41,500 nt of DNA from Metabacillus dongyingensis. Its GTDB lineage: Bacteria; Bacillota; Bacilli; Bacillales; Bacillaceae. Under the pieces are notes generated by a model. That model saw nothing but the letters and a program-made list of their open reading frames with translations. It ran no database searches and was not told where the DNA came from. Positions 26,032 through 34,892 of this stretch are shown piece by piece; the stretch's first letter is position 1; every line of letters begins with the position of its first letter. The stretch lies in contig NZ_CP082944.1 in the NCBI RefSeq assembly GCF_019933155.2, positions 262,501 to 304,000 of the forward strand, read 5' to 3'. The position numbers and the translations under genes are program-made.

Positions 26032-27807
26032 TCATGATATTGGGGAGACCTCTATCGGAATTTTCATGCTGACGGAAAAACCTTTTCCGTTTATTGAATC
26101 AACCATCATTTCGGCACTTTGCCCATACCGCAGGAGCAGTCTGTCGCGGATATTCTTAAGGCCGATATGCTCGTGTGAATAGGTTCCTTCGTAAGGCGGT
26201 GTATAAATATGGTTCCGCAGAGTTTGCAGCTCCTCTGCTGTGAGACCAGGGCCATCGTTCTCAACAGTAAAGTAAAGATATTCTTCATGTTTCTTCCCGG
26301 TAATGGACAAATGAGCGCTGCTGTAGCCTTCCTCATACGTGTGTTTAAAGAAATTCTCAGCGAGCGGCTGCAGAATCATGCTTGGTATAGTCATATCCAG
26401 AATAGATTCATCCATCTCGACCGAATAGCTGACGTCTTTGCCAAAACGTTCGGTTTGAAGGGAGAGATACGCTTTTGTGTAATCTGCTTCATCCCTGATC
26501 CGCACCCATTGATCCGCCTGCAGAGAGTAGCGCATCATTTTGGACAGGGAGGTCAGCAATTGGTACACCTTTGGAGCATTCGACCTTAAGGCAACTGCAC
26601 CGATCGATTGCAGAGCATTGAATAAGAAATGCGGATTAATTTGTGATTTTAACGCTCTGAACTGGTTTTTCCTGTTTTCAATTTCAAGCTTATATTCACG
26701 GTCAATGTGGGAATTGATCCGGTTCATCATATCTTTCATGTGCGACTCCAGATGACCGATTTCATCTTCTCTGGCATCGTCAAACGGAACATTCATATTT
26801 CCGCCTTCAATGGAGCGGACTTTGCTGCTCAGCTTTGCGATCGGGCGGGTAATTCGGTTTGAGATAATACCTATCATCAGAAGACCAAGCAATCCAACGC
26901 CAATGCCGACAAGAATATTGGTGTATGCGGTTTTCCGGACATCTTCATATAAGGACTGACTTGACGTAATTTTAATCAGCTTCCAGCCGTTTAATGAGCC
27001 TGATAGCTCCTTAGAAAGCAGAATATCGTCATCCTGCCTGCTCCTGTTTCCGTCCAGGCGCTGCTTTTCACCTTCAGGAAGGGGCTTTCCAATCAAGGAA
27101 CGTTTATTTGCATATAGGACTCGATCTTGTGAATCTATCAGCAAAACAGAAGATGCATCACCTTGGACAAGGTTATTGCAAATGCGGGCATAGCCCCCTA
27201 AATCAATGTCGATGGTGATAATACCGAGGAATCTCTTAGAGAGAACGTCTGTAATTTTATGATGAAACGTCATCACCATCGTTTTATCTGACTTTGGAAC
27301 AATCGCTGCGTTGTTGTAATTGATAAGAGGGCGGGGCGGTTCAATCAAATAGTTCAAGTCAGAAGTATACAGCTCTTTGATCGTACTCTGATCAAGAAAA
27401 TCCGGCTGGTGTCTGCGTGTGCTGATCATCGCATTGTACAGCGTGAACGATTCTTTGTTTTTATCAATATAGAACCGGATTTGCCGGATTTCGTTTCTCA
27501 TCAGATAAAAGGTTTCGAGACTCTTTTCCATTGTCTTGGGGCTGAAATAAATGGAGTCTTCAAAGCCGTTGTTAAAAATCCGGAACAGATCAGGATCCCG
27601 GTAAAGGATATAAGGGAAATCAATCATGCCGTCAAAATACTGCTCCAGCTCCTCCGCATTCTTCTGAAGCTGATCCCGGCTGTTTTCAAGTTCATGCTGC
27701 TCTACACTATTTTTTGTGTAGGTATAGATGAAAAAAACAGATAGGAAATACGGCAGAATGATGAAAATCAGAAGCATAATCAACAGGCGGCTTTGTATGC
27801 TTTTCAC
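26032..27807 (-). CDS. Sensor histidine kinase, YesM-like
   Basis: 591 residues from GTG 27807 (AAGGAG 8 bp before; GTG 27816 would abut the site). Architecture: membrane helix 1 about residues 8-30, a large extracytoplasmic sensory region of Cache type to about 295, membrane helix 2 about 296-316, HAMP (NRITRPIAKLSSKVRSIE), then the His_kinase domain with QINPHFLFN (phospho-acceptor His) and a HATPase with NDGPG and HIGLKNIRDRL. It is first in the operon with the AraC-type regulator and sugar-binding lipoprotein, an order known from B. subtilis yesM-yesN-yesO. Substrate sensed is unknown. Confidence 0.88.
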   Translation of the reverse strand: MKSIQSRLLIMLLIFIILPYFLSVFFIYTYTKNSVEQHELENSRDQLQKNAEELEQYFDGMIDFPYILYRDPDLFRIFNNGFEDSIYFSPKTMEKSLETFYLMRNEIRQIRFYIDKNKESFTLYNAMISTRRHQPDFLDQSTIKELYTSDLNYLIEPPRPLINYNNAAIVPKSDKTMVMTFHHKITDVLSKRFLGIITIDIDLGGYARICNNLVQGDASSVLLIDSQDRVLYANKRSLIGKPLPEGEKQRLDGNRSRQDDDILLSKELSGSLNGWKLIKITSSQSLYEDVRKTAYTNILVGIGVGLLGLLMIGIISNRITRPIAKLSSKVRSIEGGNMNVPFDDAREDEIGHLESHMKDMMNRINSHIDREYKLEIENRKNQFRALKSQINPHFLFNALQSIGAVALRSNAPKVYQLLTSLSKMMRYSLQADQWVRIRDEADYTKAYLSLQTERFGKDVSYSVEMDESILDMTIPSMILQPLAENFFKHTYEEGYSSAHLSITGKKHEEYLYFTVENDGPGLTAEELQTLRNHIYTPPYEGTYSHEHIGLKNIRDRLLLRYGQSAEMMVDSINGKGFSVSMKIPIEVSPIS

Positions 27808-27864
27808 AGGAGTCACTCCTTTGGCAGATACTCAAATTCTGCTTTCTCTCTTTAGCATCCTAAA

Positions 27865-27892
27865 ACTATATCAAACCAAAAAACCAAGTCAA
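27865..27892 (-). promoter_or_regulatory. Sigma-A promoter of the kinase operon
   Basis: Minus-strand TTGACT (27892-27887), 16-bp spacer, TATAGT (27870-27865), about 58 bp before the kinase start. Confidence 0.7.
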
Positions 27893-27986
27893 TCCTGCAC
27901 AAGTAGGATTTGTAAAAGGATAATTATCCTTTTATTTTTCGCAGAGAGGGCCAATATTATGTTCCTATCCCTGTATGAGACGCAAA

Positions 27987-28015
27987 CAAAAAAGCTGAAG
28001 AGATCTTCAGCTTTT
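27987..28015 (-). terminator. Terminator of the iron transport operon
   Basis: AAAAGCTGAAG / CTTCAGCTTTT, 11-bp perfect stem with AGAT loop. On the minus strand it is followed by Ts and stands 23 bp after the permease stop. Confidence 0.88.
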
Positions 28016-28037
28016 ACATGTTGTTATGCTATTTATC

Positions 28038-29045
28038 CTACTTTTTCATAAGCAAATACATAAAATAGGGTGCGCCGATAAGCGCAATCATAATCCCCGC
28101 AGGTATACCCTCGGGTTCGATAATGTTCCGTCCAATCGTATCCGCTAATAGCAGGAGAAAGGCACCAATCAGAATGGCCACAGGCAGAAAGAGCTGATTT
28201 CGAGGTCCGACAAGAGCCCTTGCAATATGCGGAGCCATGAGCCCGACGAAAGCGATGCCGCCTGTAACCGAGACGGCTGATGCTGCCAATGCAATTGCTG
28301 TCAGCATCAGGATGATTCTTTCTTTTTCAATGGATACACCGAGGCCGATTGGCACAGCTTCACTCATGCCGAGAAGGTTCAGCCTGTTTGCTTTGTACAG
28401 GGCAAAGGGAATGAGGATGGCTGCCCACGGCAAAGTGGCCCAAATAAATGGCCAGTCTGCGCCCCATATATTTCCCGCAAGCCACTTGGCAATAAAATCA
28501 ACTTTTTGACGTTCCGCAGATGAAATAAGGACGATCATTAATCCTGAGAGTGCCATAGAAAATCCCACACCGGTCAGAACAAGCTTAACAGGCTGCATGC
28601 CCTCAGAACGGCTATACGAAAAAGCATAGATAAGCACGGCAGTCAGTAAAGCTCCTGCAAATGCAACTAAAGGAAGCATATAGACAAATGACCCAGCATC
28701 AATCGGAAAATATAAGAAGAAGACTGCAATCGCAGCTCCTGCTCCAGAATTTATGCCGATAATGCCTGGATCTGCGAGGTCATTTCTTGTGATACCCTGT
28801 AAAATGGCACCTGAGAGAGCAAGTGCCATTCCTGCAAGAATCGTGATGATGATCCGCGGCAGGCGAATGGAATAGAGAATAAAGTCTTCTTTAAATGTCC
28901 CTTGCCCGAATAGCACCGGAAGCAGCCTGTCATAAGAGAGAGAGGCATAGCCGAGCCCCATTCCCGCAGCGATTGTTGTTAAAAGCAGGACAAGCAGGAT
29001 GAATATAATAATGCGCTGTTTTTTAATTAGTGCAGTATGAATCAT
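28038..29045 (-). CDS. Iron-siderophore ABC transporter permease 2 (FecCD family)
   Basis: 335 residues, about nine or ten membrane helices. FecCD hallmarks: LSGAILQGITRNDLADPGIIGINSGA region near residues 65-90 and SVTGGIAFVGLMAPHIARAL (coupling helix, G at the end) near 255. It forms the membrane channel with the permease upstream, which it overlaps by 4 bp (ATGA). Last gene of the four-gene operon. Resembles B. subtilis YfhA. Confidence 0.88.
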   Translation of the reverse strand: MIHTALIKKQRIIIFILLVLLLTTIAAGMGLGYASLSYDRLLPVLFGQGTFKEDFILYSIRLPRIIITILAGMALALSGAILQGITRNDLADPGIIGINSGAGAAIAVFFLYFPIDAGSFVYMLPLVAFAGALLTAVLIYAFSYSRSEGMQPVKLVLTGVGFSMALSGLMIVLISSAERQKVDFIAKWLAGNIWGADWPFIWATLPWAAILIPFALYKANRLNLLGMSEAVPIGLGVSIEKERIILMLTAIALAASAVSVTGGIAFVGLMAPHIARALVGPRNQLFLPVAILIGAFLLLLADTIGRNIIEPEGIPAGIMIALIGAPYFMYLLMKK

Positions 29046-30040
29046 GTGAAATGACGGCCTCCTTTACGGACAATGAAGAGAAAGAAAGGCAGACCAAGAA
29101 CGGCAACCACCGCAGCGACTGGTGTTTCATACGGGGCATTGACGGTACGGCCGACAGTATCTGCAAGCAGCATGAATGAAGCGCCCATGATGACGGACAT
29201 CGGGATGATGTACCGGTAGTCCGTCCCGACGATTGCCCGCACGATATGAGGAACCATCAGTCCGACAAAGGCTAAATTGCCGGCAAGGGCAACGCCTGCA
29301 CCTGCAAGCAAGACGATAACAACAAACAAAATCCCCTTAATGGCAACCGTTTTTTGCCCTAGTCCGACGGCTACCTCTTCACTTAAACTAAGAATGGTCA
29401 GCTGTCTGGAAAGCATCAGGGAAATGAGGATGCCGCCTGCAATAAACGGAATAATGAACTGCAGCTGGCTCCAGGATGTTCCAGCCATACCGCCGGAAGT
29501 CCACATGGACACATCCTTTGAAAGCTTAAAGGTAATCCCGACTCCCTCAGAAACCGCAAAGAGAAAAGCAGACACGGCTGCTCCGGCCAGAACAATCCGC
29601 ATAGGAGAGAAACCGCCCTTTTTCATAGAGCCTATGCCTAAAACCATCGCCGCTCCAACGGCACAGCCAATAAAACAGGCAATCATAATGCCGAAGTAGT
29701 TCACGCCTGGAATGAAAGCAAGGGTAATGGCAAGCGCAGCTGTACCGCCGGCTGTGAGCCCGATTAATCCAGGATCAGCCAGAGGGTTTCTCGTCAGCCC
29801 CTGCATGATGGCGCCAGATACGGCAAGAGCTGCCCCGACAGCAATAGCTGCAACCTCCCGCGGAAGGCGGATTTCACGGATCATGGTGGCTTTATCGCTA
29901 AGTTCTGCTCCCGTCATGGCGAGCCATACATCATTTAACGTTGTATCTGCTGCTCCGAAGATCATCGCTGCAGCGAAAGCACCAAGAAACACGAGAATTC
30001 CTGCAGCCATTTTCAATATAAACATGTACGTTTTCATCAT
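29042..30040 (-). CDS. Iron-siderophore ABC transporter permease 1 (FecCD family)
   Basis: 332 residues, about nine or ten membrane helices. The family block SGAIMQGLTRNPLADPGLIG is at about residues 75-95 and LAGNLAFVGLMVPHIVRA at about 254. It pairs with the second permease to carry ferric siderophore across the membrane. Two tandem ATGs (30040 and 30037) can serve as start; the 67-bp gap from the binding protein gene holds no terminator. Overlaps the next permease by 4 bp. Confidence 0.88.
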   Translation of the reverse strand: MMKTYMFILKMAAGILVFLGAFAAAMIFGAADTTLNDVWLAMTGAELSDKATMIREIRLPREVAAIAVGAALAVSGAIMQGLTRNPLADPGLIGLTAGGTAALAITLAFIPGVNYFGIMIACFIGCAVGAAMVLGIGSMKKGGFSPMRIVLAGAAVSAFLFAVSEGVGITFKLSKDVSMWTSGGMAGTSWSQLQFIIPFIAGGILISLMLSRQLTILSLSEEVAVGLGQKTVAIKGILFVVIVLLAGAGVALAGNLAFVGLMVPHIVRAIVGTDYRYIIPMSVIMGASFMLLADTVGRTVNAPYETPVAAVVAVLGLPFFLFIVRKGGRHFT

Positions 30041-30107
30041 CCATCATTCTCTTCTTTTTGGAATAAAGGAAAAGGAATTCTTAAAGTAAGAATCCCTCTT
30101 CTGAATA

Positions 30108-31022
30108 TTAGTTTTCAAGGAAGCTTTTCTTAAAGAATTCAAGCTGGTAGTCCAATGAAATTGGATCGTTGAAATAGAATTCCTTTGCGTTTGCTTCGAA
30201 TACTTGATTGTTTTTGACTGCAGGAATGTTTTTGTATGTTTCTGTCTCCTGGAAGGAAGTATCCCCGTCTGAGTTTTTGCTGAAAATCATATAATCTCCT
30301 GCATATTCAGGGAGAACCTCTGCAGAGATGGCATAAAATCCGTCTTTCAATGCCATTTCGGTCACTTTTTCAGGCATTTTCAATTTCATTTCCTGATAAA
30401 GAATTTCTGTGCCGCGAGCCCAGTTGTCGCCGAATACGTAGAGCTGTTTATCAAAGTTTTCAATAACTGATACCGTTGCATCTTCGCCGATTTTTGCTTT
30501 AATGTCTTCACCTGCAGTTTGTGCGCGGTTTTTGAAGTCATCAATCCAGGCTTGAGCTTCTTTTTCTTTGTTTAAAAGTTTTCCGATTTCAAGGTGCTGT
30601 GTTAAGTAATCAACTTTTCCGTAAGTATACGTAACAGTTGGAGCGATTTCTTTTAACTTATCAATATTTTTGATGTTTGAAAGGCCGATAATCAAATCCG
30701 GATTAAGTTCAATGATTTTCTCCAGATTATCATCTGTCACTTCTTCAACACCTTCTAAACCTTCATAGCGGGGATTCATTTTTGACCATGAATCAACTCC
30801 GACAAGCTTTGTATCTAACGCCATGACATTTCCTGCGAAAGAGGAAAGGACAATAACGCGCTTGGGATCTGCCGGCACTTCAACTGGACCAGATTCTGAT
30901 TCATAAGTGATGGTGCTTTTTTCTTCTTTTTTATCCGCACCTTTTTCTTCTGCTGCTTCATTGCCGCATGCACTAAGCAGGACTAAGAGCAACAGCAGAA
31001 ATGGAATCATTAATTTCTTCAT
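30108..31022 (-). CDS. Iron-siderophore binding lipoprotein, FhuD/YxeB-like
   Basis: 304 residues. Lipoprotein signal MKKLMIPFLLLLLVLLSAC puts Cys at 19. The fold is the class III binding protein: DPKRVIVLSS at the start of the first lobe, LNPDLIIG, the helix spine, and FYFNDPISLDYQLEFF at the end. The pattern around IAPTVTYTYGKVDYL points to ferric hydroxamates, but substrate range cannot be read. It starts 50 bp inside the 3' end of the ATPase gene, in another frame; AAAGGGAG precedes its ATG. Second gene of the Fur operon. Confidence 0.87.
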   Translation of the reverse strand: MKKLMIPFLLLLLVLLSACGNEAAEEKGADKKEEKSTITYESESGPVEVPADPKRVIVLSSFAGNVMALDTKLVGVDSWSKMNPRYEGLEGVEEVTDDNLEKIIELNPDLIIGLSNIKNIDKLKEIAPTVTYTYGKVDYLTQHLEIGKLLNKEKEAQAWIDDFKNRAQTAGEDIKAKIGEDATVSVIENFDKQLYVFGDNWARGTEILYQEMKLKMPEKVTEMALKDGFYAISAEVLPEYAGDYMIFSKNSDGDTSFQETETYKNIPAVKNNQVFEANAKEFYFNDPISLDYQLEFFKKSFLEN

Positions 31023-31818
31023 TTTCTTTTTCTCCCTTTATTAAGTTATAGGTCATGCACATTGGTTTATTTGTGCGCGGATCATTTCCAATCACCGCAT
31101 CAATATGAAAAACTTCTTTTAGCACATCGCGGGAAATGACTTCTTCACATGTTCCGGCTTTGACAATTTCCCCGTCTTTTAGAGCAATGATATAGTCTGC
31201 AAAGCGGGCCGCCTGATTTAGATCGTGAAGAACCATGACAATGGTTCGTTCCTGCTCAGCATTTAATGTTTGCAGAAGCTCAAGCACTTCAAGCTGGTGA
31301 GCCATATCAAGATATGTAGTAGGCTCGTCAAGAAAGATAATTTCCGTTTCCTGTGCGAGGGCCATAGCAATCCATACGCGCTGGCGCTGACCGCCTGACA
31401 GCGAATCGACAGGACGGAATTTATAGTCGGCTGTACCCGTCACCTCAAGAGCCCATTGAATGATCTCATAATCCTTCTTAGTTAATCTGCCGAAGCCCTT
31501 TTGGTGGGGGAATCGGCCATATGAGACAAGCTCGCCAACTGTAAGGCCGGCGGCGCTTTCAGGTGTTTGGGGCAGAATCGCCATTTTTTTTGCAAGTTTT
31601 TTTGTTTGTTCTTTAGAAATGGATTTACCGTCGAGCACGACTTCTCCAGACTGAAGAGAAATAATGCGGGTAATCGCTTTCAACAAGGTGGATTTTCCGC
31701 AGCCATTTGGACCGATGATGGTTGTGATCTTTTTATCAGGAATACAGACGCTAAGATCTTTTACTATTAGACGTTCACCATAGCCAATGTTTACTGACTC
31801 GGTAAGTAGGCGAACCAT
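30973..31818 (-). CDS. Iron-siderophore ABC transporter ATP-binding protein
   Basis: 281 residues. Walker A GPNGCGKST near residue 36, signature LSGGQ near 142, Walker B IIFLDEPT near 164 and the His switch VLHDLN near 197. FecE/FhuC type, supplies energy for the two permeases. It is first in the operon, next to the Fur box. The end of the gene (about 16 codons) extends past the start of the binding-protein gene; the family C-terminus usually stops near MTYNLIKG, so the last residues are probably just readthrough of the overlap. Shine-Dalgarno GGGGG before the start. Confidence 0.88.
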   Translation of the reverse strand: MVRLLTESVNIGYGERLIVKDLSVCIPDKKITTIIGPNGCGKSTLLKAITRIISLQSGEVVLDGKSISKEQTKKLAKKMAILPQTPESAAGLTVGELVSYGRFPHQKGFGRLTKKDYEIIQWALEVTGTADYKFRPVDSLSGGQRQRVWIAMALAQETEIIFLDEPTTYLDMAHQLEVLELLQTLNAEQERTIVMVLHDLNQAARFADYIIALKDGEIVKAGTCEEVISRDVLKEVFHIDAVIGNDPRTNKPMCMTYNLIKGEKENEEINDSISAVALSPA

Positions 31819-31857
31819 TTTTCCCCCTCCATTTGCTGAAAAATTGGAAATAATTAC

Positions 31858-31872
31858 TGATAATGATTATCA
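31858..31872. promoter_or_regulatory. Fur box of the iron transport operon
   Basis: TGATAATGATTATCA: the perfect 7-1-7 dyad. It lies about 15 bp downstream of the -10, where Fur would block transcription when iron is plentiful. Confidence 0.95.
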
Positions 31873-31887
31873 ATATCGAACAAGAAA

Positions 31888-31916
31888 AGTCTATAATTCT
31901 TTTTAACTATTGTCAA
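31888..31916 (-). promoter_or_regulatory. Promoter of the iron transport operon
   Basis: Minus-strand TTGACA (31916-31911), 17-bp spacer, TAGACT (31893-31888). The -35 is perfect, the -10 four of six. Confidence 0.75.
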
Positions 31917-31928
31917 TAGCTGTTTGTC

Positions 31929-31957
31929 TTGTCAAAACCAAGAAAACACGATATATT
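31929..31957 (+). promoter_or_regulatory. Promoter of the ferredoxin-NADP reductase gene
   Basis: TTGTCA (31929-31934), 17-bp spacer, TATATT (31952-31957). Its -35 is only 12 bp from that of the divergent promoter. Confidence 0.75.
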
Positions 31958-31961
31958 TAAT

Positions 31962-31976
31962 TGAGAATGATAATCA
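31962..31976. promoter_or_regulatory. Fur box of the reductase gene
   Basis: TGAGAATGATAATCA matches the 15-bp Fur dyad at 13 positions. It covers the expected transcription start of the rightward promoter. Confidence 0.8.
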
Positions 31977-32038
31977 ATGATGATTGGGTGGAAGTGGCAT
32001 CCTATTATATAGAGTCTTACGCTAAGGGAGTGTTGAGT

Positions 32039-33088
32039 GTGGTGGGGAATGAAATATTTGATGTGACAGTTATAGGGGGCGGTCCTGCGGGGCTTTATTC
32101 GGCTTTTTACAGCGGACTGAGAGAAATGAAAACAAAGATAATTGAATATCAGCCGCAGCTCGGCGGAAAAGTTCATGTGTATCCTGAGAAAATGATCTGG
32201 GATATAGGAGGCCTTACTCCCATTTCCGGAGCACAATTAATTGAGCAGCTCGTTAAACAGGGGTTAACGTTTCATCCTGAAGTAGTGCTGAATGAAAAAG
32301 TAGAATCCATCTCAAAAAATGAAGAAGGCATTTTCGTGCTGAAGGCTGCATCCGGACGCGCACATTATTCTAAAACCGTTATTGCAGCAGTGGGCGGGGG
32401 GATCTTGAATCCTCAGAAGCTCGAAATTGAAGGGGCAGAGAGATTTGAAGTCTCAAACTTGAACTATACTATAAAATCATTAAAGCGTTTTAAGGATAAA
32501 ACCGTCATCATATCAGGCGGGGGGAATTCAGCCATTGATTGGGCGCTTGAATTAGAGCCAGTTGCCAAAAAAGTATATGTCGTCTACCGGAAGGATGCAT
32601 TAAAAGGACATGAAGCACAGGTGACGCAGCTGATGAACAGTACAGCTTTGTGTTTATTTCACACATCCATTACAAAGCTGATGGCCTCTGAAGATCATGA
32701 AAGAATTGAGCGTGTGAAACTGACGAATCATGAAACTGGAGAAAGTTCTTATTTATCTATTGATGAAGTCATCATTAATCATGGGTATGAACGTGATGCG
32801 GCGCTGCTTCAAAACAGCCAGCTGAACATTGCGCTTGCAGAAGAGTTCTATATTGCCGGCAATGAGTCGAGCGAATCATCTGTTGAAGGTCTTTATGCTG
32901 CTGGCGACATCCTCATGCACAGCGGGAAGCTGCATTTAATCGCAGGAGCTTTTCAGGATGCGGCAAATGCCGTAAACAAAGCAAAGCAGTACATACAGCC
33001 GGATGCACACAAATCAGCAATGGTGTCCTCCCACAATGAAGTGTTTAAAGAGCGGAACAGGGAACTTGTAAAAGAAATGATGAAATAG
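32039..33088 (+). CDS. Ferredoxin/flavodoxin-NADP+ reductase, thioredoxin-reductase-like (YcgT/YumC type)
   Basis: 349 residues from GTG 32039. It has the FAD motif GGGPAGLYSAF near residue 12, an NADP motif ISGGGNSAIDWALELEP near residue 157, and the C-terminal AAGDI block, but no CxxC, so it is not a thioredoxin reductase. Such enzymes reduce ferredoxin or flavodoxin and, when Fur-controlled like B. subtilis YcgT, probably help release iron from siderophores. AAGGGAG at 32023 is 8 bp before GTG 32039; the frame from TTG 31961 covers the Fur box and cannot be the start. The divergent iron transport operon shares its control region. Confidence 0.87.
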   Translation: MVGNEIFDVTVIGGGPAGLYSAFYSGLREMKTKIIEYQPQLGGKVHVYPEKMIWDIGGLTPISGAQLIEQLVKQGLTFHPEVVLNEKVESISKNEEGIFVLKAASGRAHYSKTVIAAVGGGILNPQKLEIEGAERFEVSNLNYTIKSLKRFKDKTVIISGGGNSAIDWALELEPVAKKVYVVYRKDALKGHEAQVTQLMNSTALCLFHTSITKLMASEDHERIERVKLTNHETGESSYLSIDEVIINHGYERDAALLQNSQLNIALAEEFYIAGNESSESSVEGLYAAGDILMHSGKLHLIAGAFQDAANAVNKAKQYIQPDAHKSAMVSSHNEVFKERNRELVKEMMK

Positions 33089-33098
33089 AGGAATAGTA

Positions 33099-33131
33099 GA
33101 AAGGGCTTTCCGTTTGGGGAAGTCCTTTTTC
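33099..33131 (+). terminator. Terminator of the reductase gene
   Basis: AAAGGGCTTTCC pairs with GGGGAAGTCCTTT through two G-T pairs and is followed by five Ts, 11 bp after the stop. Confidence 0.75.
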
Positions 33132-33229
33132 TTTAAGCAAAAGCTCAACTGACATGCTTGAAAATTCCAAATATGGGGTATTTATACAATTGAATAGTGC
33201 GGATATCTTAAGCTTTACTTGTTAGAAAG

Positions 33230-33719
33230 TATTGGCTGCTCTCACTTACGGCTGTGAGCATAGACTTATTTCCTCTATTCAGTCCAACTATAGAAGCTTT
33301 GATGTGGATGAGACGATCACGGAAGAAACTATACAGTTGTTAACACTAAATATAATCAATAAAGCGGTTTGGACGCTTTAACAGTTCAAAACTATGAAAC
33401 TGGAGGATATACCGTCGTCTACGTCGGCACGAACCCGAGTCAAAAACAGGATCTCCTGACAGATCTCCAACTGATGAGCGATTTCCGCCCATACCTTGAT
33501 CAAGCCATTTTCAATGCAACAAGTTATGCGAATGTCCAATTATATAATCTTGCGGCGTTCGCTATTCTCAGAGAAAAGGAAATGACGTTTACTGATGTAG
33601 TTACACAGCTTGGACAAAACAAAGCAAACGCCATCGAGGCTCTTTGCGACGTTTCTCAAAAGGTGACTTCCAATATGGGTCAATTGGGTGAGCAGGTCGA
33701 CCGCGGGACAATGAATTAA
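33230..33719 (+). pseudogene. Broken lipase-like or LXG-associated gene fragment
   Basis: The frame 33369-33719 (116 codons) begins with TTG and no ribosome site, and the codon just before is close to a stop. Its first 45 residues (DALTVQNYETGGYTVVYVGTN...LTDLQLMS) look like the early strands of an alpha/beta hydrolase of the type seen next to Bacillus LXG toxins; the catalytic part is missing, and the rest looks like a helical C-terminus. An upstream stretch in another frame, 33280-33355, reads DETITEETIQLL and could be the earlier part. I judge this a remnant with an internal deletion. The family call is weak. Confidence 0.5.
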
Positions 33720-33732
33720 AAGCAAAGATATG

Positions 33733-33766
33733 AAAGCCGCTTATAGCAAGTTAAGCGGCTTTTTTC
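33733..33766. terminator. Intrinsic terminator before the yeaC operon
   Basis: AAAGCCGCTTA / TAAGCGGCTTT, 11-bp perfect stem, followed by TTTT. Confidence 0.9.
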
Positions 33767-33929
33767 CCTGAATCAGCTCAAAAAGTTCTTAGATTTGTAT
33801 TATGCAAAAGGTTTCGTGTTATTGTTAAGAAAAGATTAAATATGTAAAAAGAAACAGGAATTTGTCGCTTCGTTCCGAACTATATTAAAGTTAAGCAACT
33901 TATCGATAAATGGTTCTAGGAGGAATAGT

Positions 33930-34892
33930 ATGGCTCAAAATGAAACGATGCATCCTAAACTAGGTAAAGTGATTGAAAATATAGAACGTGTCATGGTCGG
34001 AAAACGCGATGTAGCAGTGCTCAGCCTGGTTGCCATATTGGCTGAAGGCCACGTTTTGCTTGAAGATGTCCCTGGTGTCGGGAAAACCATGATGGTCAGA
34101 TCTCTTGCCAAATCGGTAGGAGCAGATTTTAAACGAATTCAATTCACTCCTGATTTATTGCCGTCTGATGTAACAGGAGTTTCTATTTATAATCCGAAAA
34201 CGCTGGAATTTGAATACCGCCCGGGTCCTATTATGGGAAATATCGTCCTTGCCGATGAAATTAACCGCACGTCGCCTAAAACACAATCCGCGTTATTAGA
34301 AGGAATGGAAGAAGCGAATGTTACGGTTGATGGTGTAACGAAATCCCTTGGGCGTCCATTCTTTGTCATGGCAACACAGAACCCGATTGAATACGAAGGC
34401 ACTTATCCGCTCCCTGAGGCCCAGCTTGACCGTTTTCTTTTCAAAATCAGAATGGGCTATCCAACTCCAGGGGAAGAACTTGAAATTCTGAACCTTGCTG
34501 AAAAAGAAAGACCGATTCACCATATACAGGCTGTCATCACAAAAGAAGAACTAGTAGAGCTTCAAAAAGAAATACAGTCAATCTATGTAGATGAGACAGT
34601 GAAACGATATATAGTCGAGGTTGTCACAAAGACGCGCAAACATCCTTCCGTCTACTTAGGTGCAAGTCCCCGCGGATCCATCGCACTTATGAAATCCGCA
34701 CAAGCCTTTGCTTTTCTGTATGGCCGTGACTATGTCATTCCGGATGATATCCAATATCTGGCCCCTTATACGCTTCCTCACCGGATGATCTTAAAATCAG
34801 AAGCGAAATATGAAGGGAAATCGTCTGAACAGCTGCTTTCTGAAATTATTTCAAGAACTTCTGTGCCGGTACAAAGGTCGATGAGCAATTAA
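33930..34892 (+). CDS. yeaC: MoxR family AAA+ ATPase YeaC
   Basis: 320 residues. Walker A GVGKT in EDVPGVGKTMMVRS near residue 50, Walker B VLADEINR near 108, sensor 1 ATQNP near 150 and the MoxR lid at the C-terminus. MoxR ATPases act as chaperones for maturing or inserting proteins, usually with a DUF58 partner, which is the next gene. TAGGAGG precedes ATG 33930. The stop TAA shares one base with the ATG of yeaD. Gene order equals B. subtilis yeaC-yeaD-yebA-guaA. Confidence 0.93.
   Translation: MAQNETMHPKLGKVIENIERVMVGKRDVAVLSLVAILAEGHVLLEDVPGVGKTMMVRSLAKSVGADFKRIQFTPDLLPSDVTGVSIYNPKTLEFEYRPGPIMGNIVLADEINRTSPKTQSALLEGMEEANVTVDGVTKSLGRPFFVMATQNPIEYEGTYPLPEAQLDRFLFKIRMGYPTPGEELEILNLAEKERPIHHIQAVITKEELVELQKEIQSIYVDETVKRYIVEVVTKTRKHPSVYLGASPRGSIALMKSAQAFAFLYGRDYVIPDDIQYLAPYTLPHRMILKSEAKYEGKSSEQLLSEIISRTSVPVQRSMSN

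Noticed and set aside
29277..30089. Plus-strand frames of 125-140 codons opposite the iron permease genes
   Set aside because: Antisense shadows of membrane-protein genes; no family motif.
31961..32038. Extended N-terminus of the reductase from TTG 31961
   Set aside because: It would start within the Fur box and has no ribosome site; GTG 32039 has AAGGGAG at proper distance.
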